Source: DASQYE01 sp035940775 (GTDB lineage: Bacteria; Acidobacteriota; Blastocatellia; Pyrinomonadales; Pyrinomonadaceae). From it: a stretch of 64,000 nt of DNA. Of the stretch, positions 61,023-64,000 are shown piece after piece. The stretch's first letter is position 1, and each line of letters opens with the position of its first letter. The DNA lies in assembly GCA_035940775.1 (NCBI GenBank), contig DASZEN010000024.1, forward strand, positions 1 through 64,000. The letters are read 5' to 3'. Below the pieces are notes generated by a model. It made no database searches. It was not told the origin of the DNA and saw only the letters and a program-made list of their open reading frames with translations. The position numbers and the translations under genes were made by a program.

Positions 61023-62617
61023 AAGAGCCTACGAACTCAGTCGAAGTTGAGGCAGCCGTGGTCACGGATCGGGGCCTGAGCGAGAAGCGCCCGCTCAACG
61101 AAGACTCTTTTCTAGCCGACGAGAAGCGTCGCATCTTCGCCGTCGCCGACGGTGTTGGCGGCGCGCAGGCCGGTGAGGTCGCGTCGCGAACGGCGATGGA
61201 AGTCCTCGACGAAGCGTTTCGTCATCAGGTCGACGGCTCTGATATAGAAGACCTGATGGAGATCGCCATTCAACGCGCCAACGCCTCGATTCATCGCATG
61301 GCGCAGGAGCATCCGAAGCTTTCGACGATGGCCACCACAGTCGTCGCGCTTCATCTTGACGGTCACACGGCGACCATCGGCCACGTCGGCGATTCGCGTC
61401 TCTACCGTCTCACGCCCGACGGCGAGCTTCATCGCGAAACCCGCGATCATTCCGTCGTCGAGGAAGAGGTGCGCGCCGGTCGGATGACGCAGGAACAGGC
61501 CGCCAATCATCCGAGCCGCAATGTCATCAGCCGCGCCCTCGGCGCTGAGGACGGCGTCGAAGTCGACATGAATACCATCGAGGTCGAGAACGGCACGGCT
61601 TTTCTGCTCTGCTCGGACGGCATCACGCGCCATATCCCCGACAAGGAGATACGCGAGCTTCTCAGCAGCCGGATGTCGCTCGAAGAGGTCTGCGACGAGA
61701 TGAAGAAACGCTGCTATGAGCGCGGCGCTGAGGATAACCTGACGGCCGTCATCGTGCGCGTCGGCGCTCCGGCCCGCGCGCCAACCACCACGGATGACAT
61801 TGATCGCACGATCGACACCCTCGCCAACCCCTCTCTGGCCCGCACCATGCCCGGCAATACGAACGCCGCAAGTATGGAGGCGACGGTCGAGACAGCGCCC
61901 GCACAGGGAACCCTGCAACCGGCATCGCGCGTCGCTTTTCCAATCCCCACGGCAGAGCCCGTCCCGGTCACGGACGCTAATAACACAGGCCGCGCCGCCG
62001 CTGCCGCCGAGGAGATATCCGCAGCGAGCCACACTTCGACCGAGACCAAATCAGGGCCGAGCGCGTCCGGCAGGCTTGCGCGCGCGCTCGTGCTGCTCCT
62101 GATCGGCGTGGTCGCCGGAGCGGCGGTCGCTTATTATGGAAAAGCCTTTTACGAGCGACGGCTGGCCGGGCAGAATCAACCGTCAGCCGCCGCCAGCCCC
62201 ACGCCTGCTGCGGCCGCCGCCCCCGCGCCGGAAGACCCCGCCATCAGTTTCGACAGGAAACGCAGAGAGGTCGATAGCGCTCCCTCGCAATGGCTCCTGA
62301 GCGGGTTGCCAGCCGAGCTGACGAAACAGAATATAATCCGACCGGAGGATTCCGCCGACCCCGATTTCCTGTACCTGTACGGGCGCGCGCTGCTTTTGAC
62401 GGGCGAGTATGATAGGGCGCTCGGCGCGTTTGAGCTGGCGATCACAAAGGCTGAGGAGCGCAGCCCCGGAGTCCGCACTCCACAGAAGGTTGATGCGCGG
62501 TTGGCGCGCGCCGCCGCCGCACTGATGCGACCCGCTAATTCCCTGGTGGTGCAACCGGCAATCAACTCCCTGAACGAAGTCGTAGAGAAGAAGGAAGGCG
62601 TAAAACCGTCGCCGTAG
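61019..62617 (+). CDS. pstP: PP2C-family Ser/Thr protein phosphatase with transmembrane helix (PstP/Stp1-like)
   Basis: 532 residues. Catalytic domain (about 8-250) with VVTDRGLSEKRPLNEDSF, VADGVGGAQAGEVAS, GHVGDSRLYRL, TRDHSVVEEEVRAG and LCSDGITRHI, all metal-binding Asp residues present. A low-complexity linker (about 250-350) leads to one membrane helix (about 354-373) and an extracytoplasmic tail with a TPR-like segment (RALLLTGEYDRALGAFELAI). It dephosphorylates kinase targets. The ATG overlaps the rodA stop. Confidence 0.93.
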   Translation: MKEPTNSVEVEAAVVTDRGLSEKRPLNEDSFLADEKRRIFAVADGVGGAQAGEVASRTAMEVLDEAFRHQVDGSDIEDLMEIAIQRANASIHRMAQEHPKLSTMATTVVALHLDGHTATIGHVGDSRLYRLTPDGELHRETRDHSVVEEEVRAGRMTQEQAANHPSRNVISRALGAEDGVEVDMNTIEVENGTAFLLCSDGITRHIPDKEIRELLSSRMSLEEVCDEMKKRCYERGAEDNLTAVIVRVGAPARAPTTTDDIDRTIDTLANPSLARTMPGNTNAASMEATVETAPAQGTLQPASRVAFPIPTAEPVPVTDANNTGRAAAAAEEISAASHTSTETKSGPSASGRLARALVLLLIGVVAGAAVAYYGKAFYERRLAGQNQPSAAASPTPAAAAAPAPEDPAISFDRKRREVDSAPSQWLLSGLPAELTKQNIIRPEDSADPDFLYLYGRALLLTGEYDRALGAFELAITKAEERSPGVRTPQKVDARLARAAAALMRPANSLVVQPAINSLNEVVEKKEGVKPSP

Positions 62618-62731
62618 CTGGCCTGGAATAAGGTTCGCCGACACTGGCCCATGCTTTTTTCAACAAGCTTTTATTCAAGGCATCTCCAGGGCGCGCCAGT
62701 TGCTCTAAATGAAAGCGCGGGCGGATGAGGG

Positions 62732-64000
62732 ATGAGCGAACTCAAACTACAGCAATGCAGGCTCGATGGTCGTTACGACATATTGGAATGCCTGGGGCGC
62801 GGCAGCTACGCCGAGATTTACGTTGCGCGTGACATCGCCGCCACCGACGGCGAGCCGCAACTGGTCGTCGTCAAAGCCCTCAATGTGCTCTTGCAGGGCG
62901 TGCTCGACGCCGAGCTTGAGCATACGCTCATCGAAAACTTTCAGAACGAGGCGATAGCGCTGGATCGCGTCCGCCACCCCAACATCATCAATCGCCTCGG
63001 CCACGGCACGGCCATCGACCTGTCGGGGACGACGTTTCACTACCTTGTGCTCGAATATTTGTCGGGCGGTGACATGGCGACGCGCATTCGCAAAGAGCCC
63101 TACACGCTCGAACGCTCGCTCTACTACCTGGAACAAGTCTGCGCCGGTCTCGCCTACGCGCACGAGTGCGGGGTCATTCATCGCGACATCAAGCTGCAAA
63201 ATCTTCTCCTCACGGCTGACCAGCAAACGGTGAAGATAGCGGACTTCGGCGTTGCCAAGATAGAGGCGAGCGAGGGAGCCATCACGCGCGTCGGCACAAA
63301 CATTTACGCCGCGCCAGAGCATAATCCGGTCGTCCAGACGGGGCCGCTCGATACGGCGAGCCTGAATGCGCCGCGCGAACACCTGCTGCCAGCCGCCGAC
63401 ATCTACTCGCTCGCCAAGACCACCTACGCACTCATTACAGGAGAATCGCCGCGCCGATTTACGCATCGACCGATTACGGCACTGCCCGAAGCGTTTGCCG
63501 ATAAGCCCTGGTCGGCCGGAGTCCTGCGCGTGCTTGAGCGTGCGACGCAGACGCTCCCGCGTGATCGTTACCAGACAGTGCAGGAGTTCTGGGATGATCT
63601 CTCGGATGCTTGTCTTCCTCCGACACGTCCACTCGTTCCTCCGACCGGAGGCGAAGAGTCCCGGCCGCGTTCGACCGGAAAACTGAATGTTACACGCGAG
63701 CTTGCATCGAAAGCACCGCCGCGTCCGCGCTTTAACGTGACGCGCGTCATTGAGCAGTTCGAGCGCCGAGACAATGGACACCCTCGCCCGAGGATCGTGG
63801 TTCCGGTCGCCGGGGCGCACCAGCCTGCGGCCCCGATTGCGACGCAAAAAAACGCACAGCGGGCCCGAGAGCTTATTACGGCGATGCCGGACGTGAGTCG
63901 TTCCGGCGCTCTCAGGCAGACGCCGAAGCAGGGCAGGCAGCTTTCGGCCAGTCGCGGCCTGCGCGCGCTGGTCGCCGTCCTGTTGATCGTCGCCTTTGCC
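62732..64000 (+). CDS. pknB: Membrane Ser/Thr protein kinase, PknB-type (3' end outside window)
   Basis: 423 codons up to the window edge. The kinase domain is complete and intact: glycine loop LGRGSYAEIY (21-30), ATP-anchoring Lys48 in VVVKAL, Glu73, catalytic HRDIKLQN (150-157), DFG (171-173) and APE (194-196). A long basic juxtamembrane linker (about 285-410) follows, and the last residues LRALVAVLLIVAFA begin a membrane helix, so an extracellular sensor domain is expected beyond the window. It starts about 115 bases after the phosphatase gene. Confidence 0.93.
   Translation, partial: MSELKLQQCRLDGRYDILECLGRGSYAEIYVARDIAATDGEPQLVVVKALNVLLQGVLDAELEHTLIENFQNEAIALDRVRHPNIINRLGHGTAIDLSGTTFHYLVLEYLSGGDMATRIRKEPYTLERSLYYLEQVCAGLAYAHECGVIHRDIKLQNLLLTADQQTVKIADFGVAKIEASEGAITRVGTNIYAAPEHNPVVQTGPLDTASLNAPREHLLPAADIYSLAKTTYALITGESPRRFTHRPITALPEAFADKPWSAGVLRVLERATQTLPRDRYQTVQEFWDDLSDACLPPTRPLVPPTGGEESRPRSTGKLNVTRELASKAPPRPRFNVTRVIEQFERRDNGHPRPRIVVPVAGAHQPAAPIATQKNAQRARELITAMPDVSRSGALRQTPKQGRQLSASRGLRALVAVLLIVAFA

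Overview
The window looks like a chromosomal segment of an Acidobacteriota genome, most likely class Blastocatellia (Pyrinomonas-like). This is inferred from the GC-rich coding sequence with many TTG/GTG starts, a VWFA-related protein of the acidobacterial type, a PEP-CTERM-tailed secreted protein, many secreted proteases, and a eukaryote-like kinase/FHA/phosphatase cell-wall cluster. No rRNA, tRNA, CRISPR array, insertion sequence or phage gene was recognised. Genes are densely packed, and many neighbours overlap by an ATGA-type stop/start.

Layout. 1-2.1 kb (minus): the 5' part of a ClpC-type gene, a short-chain dehydrogenase and a class I glutamine amidotransferase. 2.3-11.1 kb (plus): hslV-hslU, an Fn3 lipoprotein, an FAH-family hydrolase, transaldolase, an ABC exporter with a DUF402 gene between its ATPase and permease, and an acyl-CoA carboxylase beta subunit. 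11.1-18.2 kb (plus): a looser secreted-protease region with two subtilases, a PA-domain zinc metallopeptidase with a small membrane-anchored partner, long leaders and strong terminators. 18.3-19.6 kb (minus): an S41 peptidase homologue that has lost its catalytic Ser and Lys. 19.8-25.2 kb (plus): ruvX, mltG, three exported proteins of unknown function and a VWA protein.

25.3-33.2 kb (minus): D-Ala-D-Ala ligase, arginase, an AIM24-type protein, a LOG-family protein, a methyltransferase, asnS, and an AmgK-like kinase with a MurU-like nucleotidyltransferase (probable cell-wall sugar salvage). 33.6-34.3 kb: a PEP-CTERM protein. 34.3-44.3 kb (minus): a HARE-HTH protein, polyprenyl diphosphate synthase, YajQ, TatD, metG, an M28 peptidase, folE, larC and a sirtuin. 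44.6-48.8 kb (plus): an alpha/beta hydrolase, argS and DAHP synthase.

49.1-52.8 kb (plus): a copper module of MerR-type regulator, CopA ATPase and a membrane-anchored cupredoxin, headed by a textbook MerR-type promoter with a 19-bp spacer. 52.9-55.7 kb: an exported unknown, a degenerate receiver domain (minus), an EEP-family hydrolase and a SpoU/TrmH methyltransferase. 56.1-64 kb (plus): the remnant of a Ser/Thr kinase gene, then FhaA-like, class B PBP, RodA/FtsW, PP2C phosphatase and an intact Ser/Thr kinase cut by the window edge. This last block resembles the actinobacterial pknB/pstP/rodA/pbpA/fhaA locus and probably couples phosphorylation to peptidoglycan synthesis.

Most notable: the catalytically dead S41 protein, a 19-20 base repeat embedded in three unrelated genes, the kinase/cell-wall cluster beside a dead kinase copy, the MerR-promoted copper operon, and structured leaders in the secreted-protease region.
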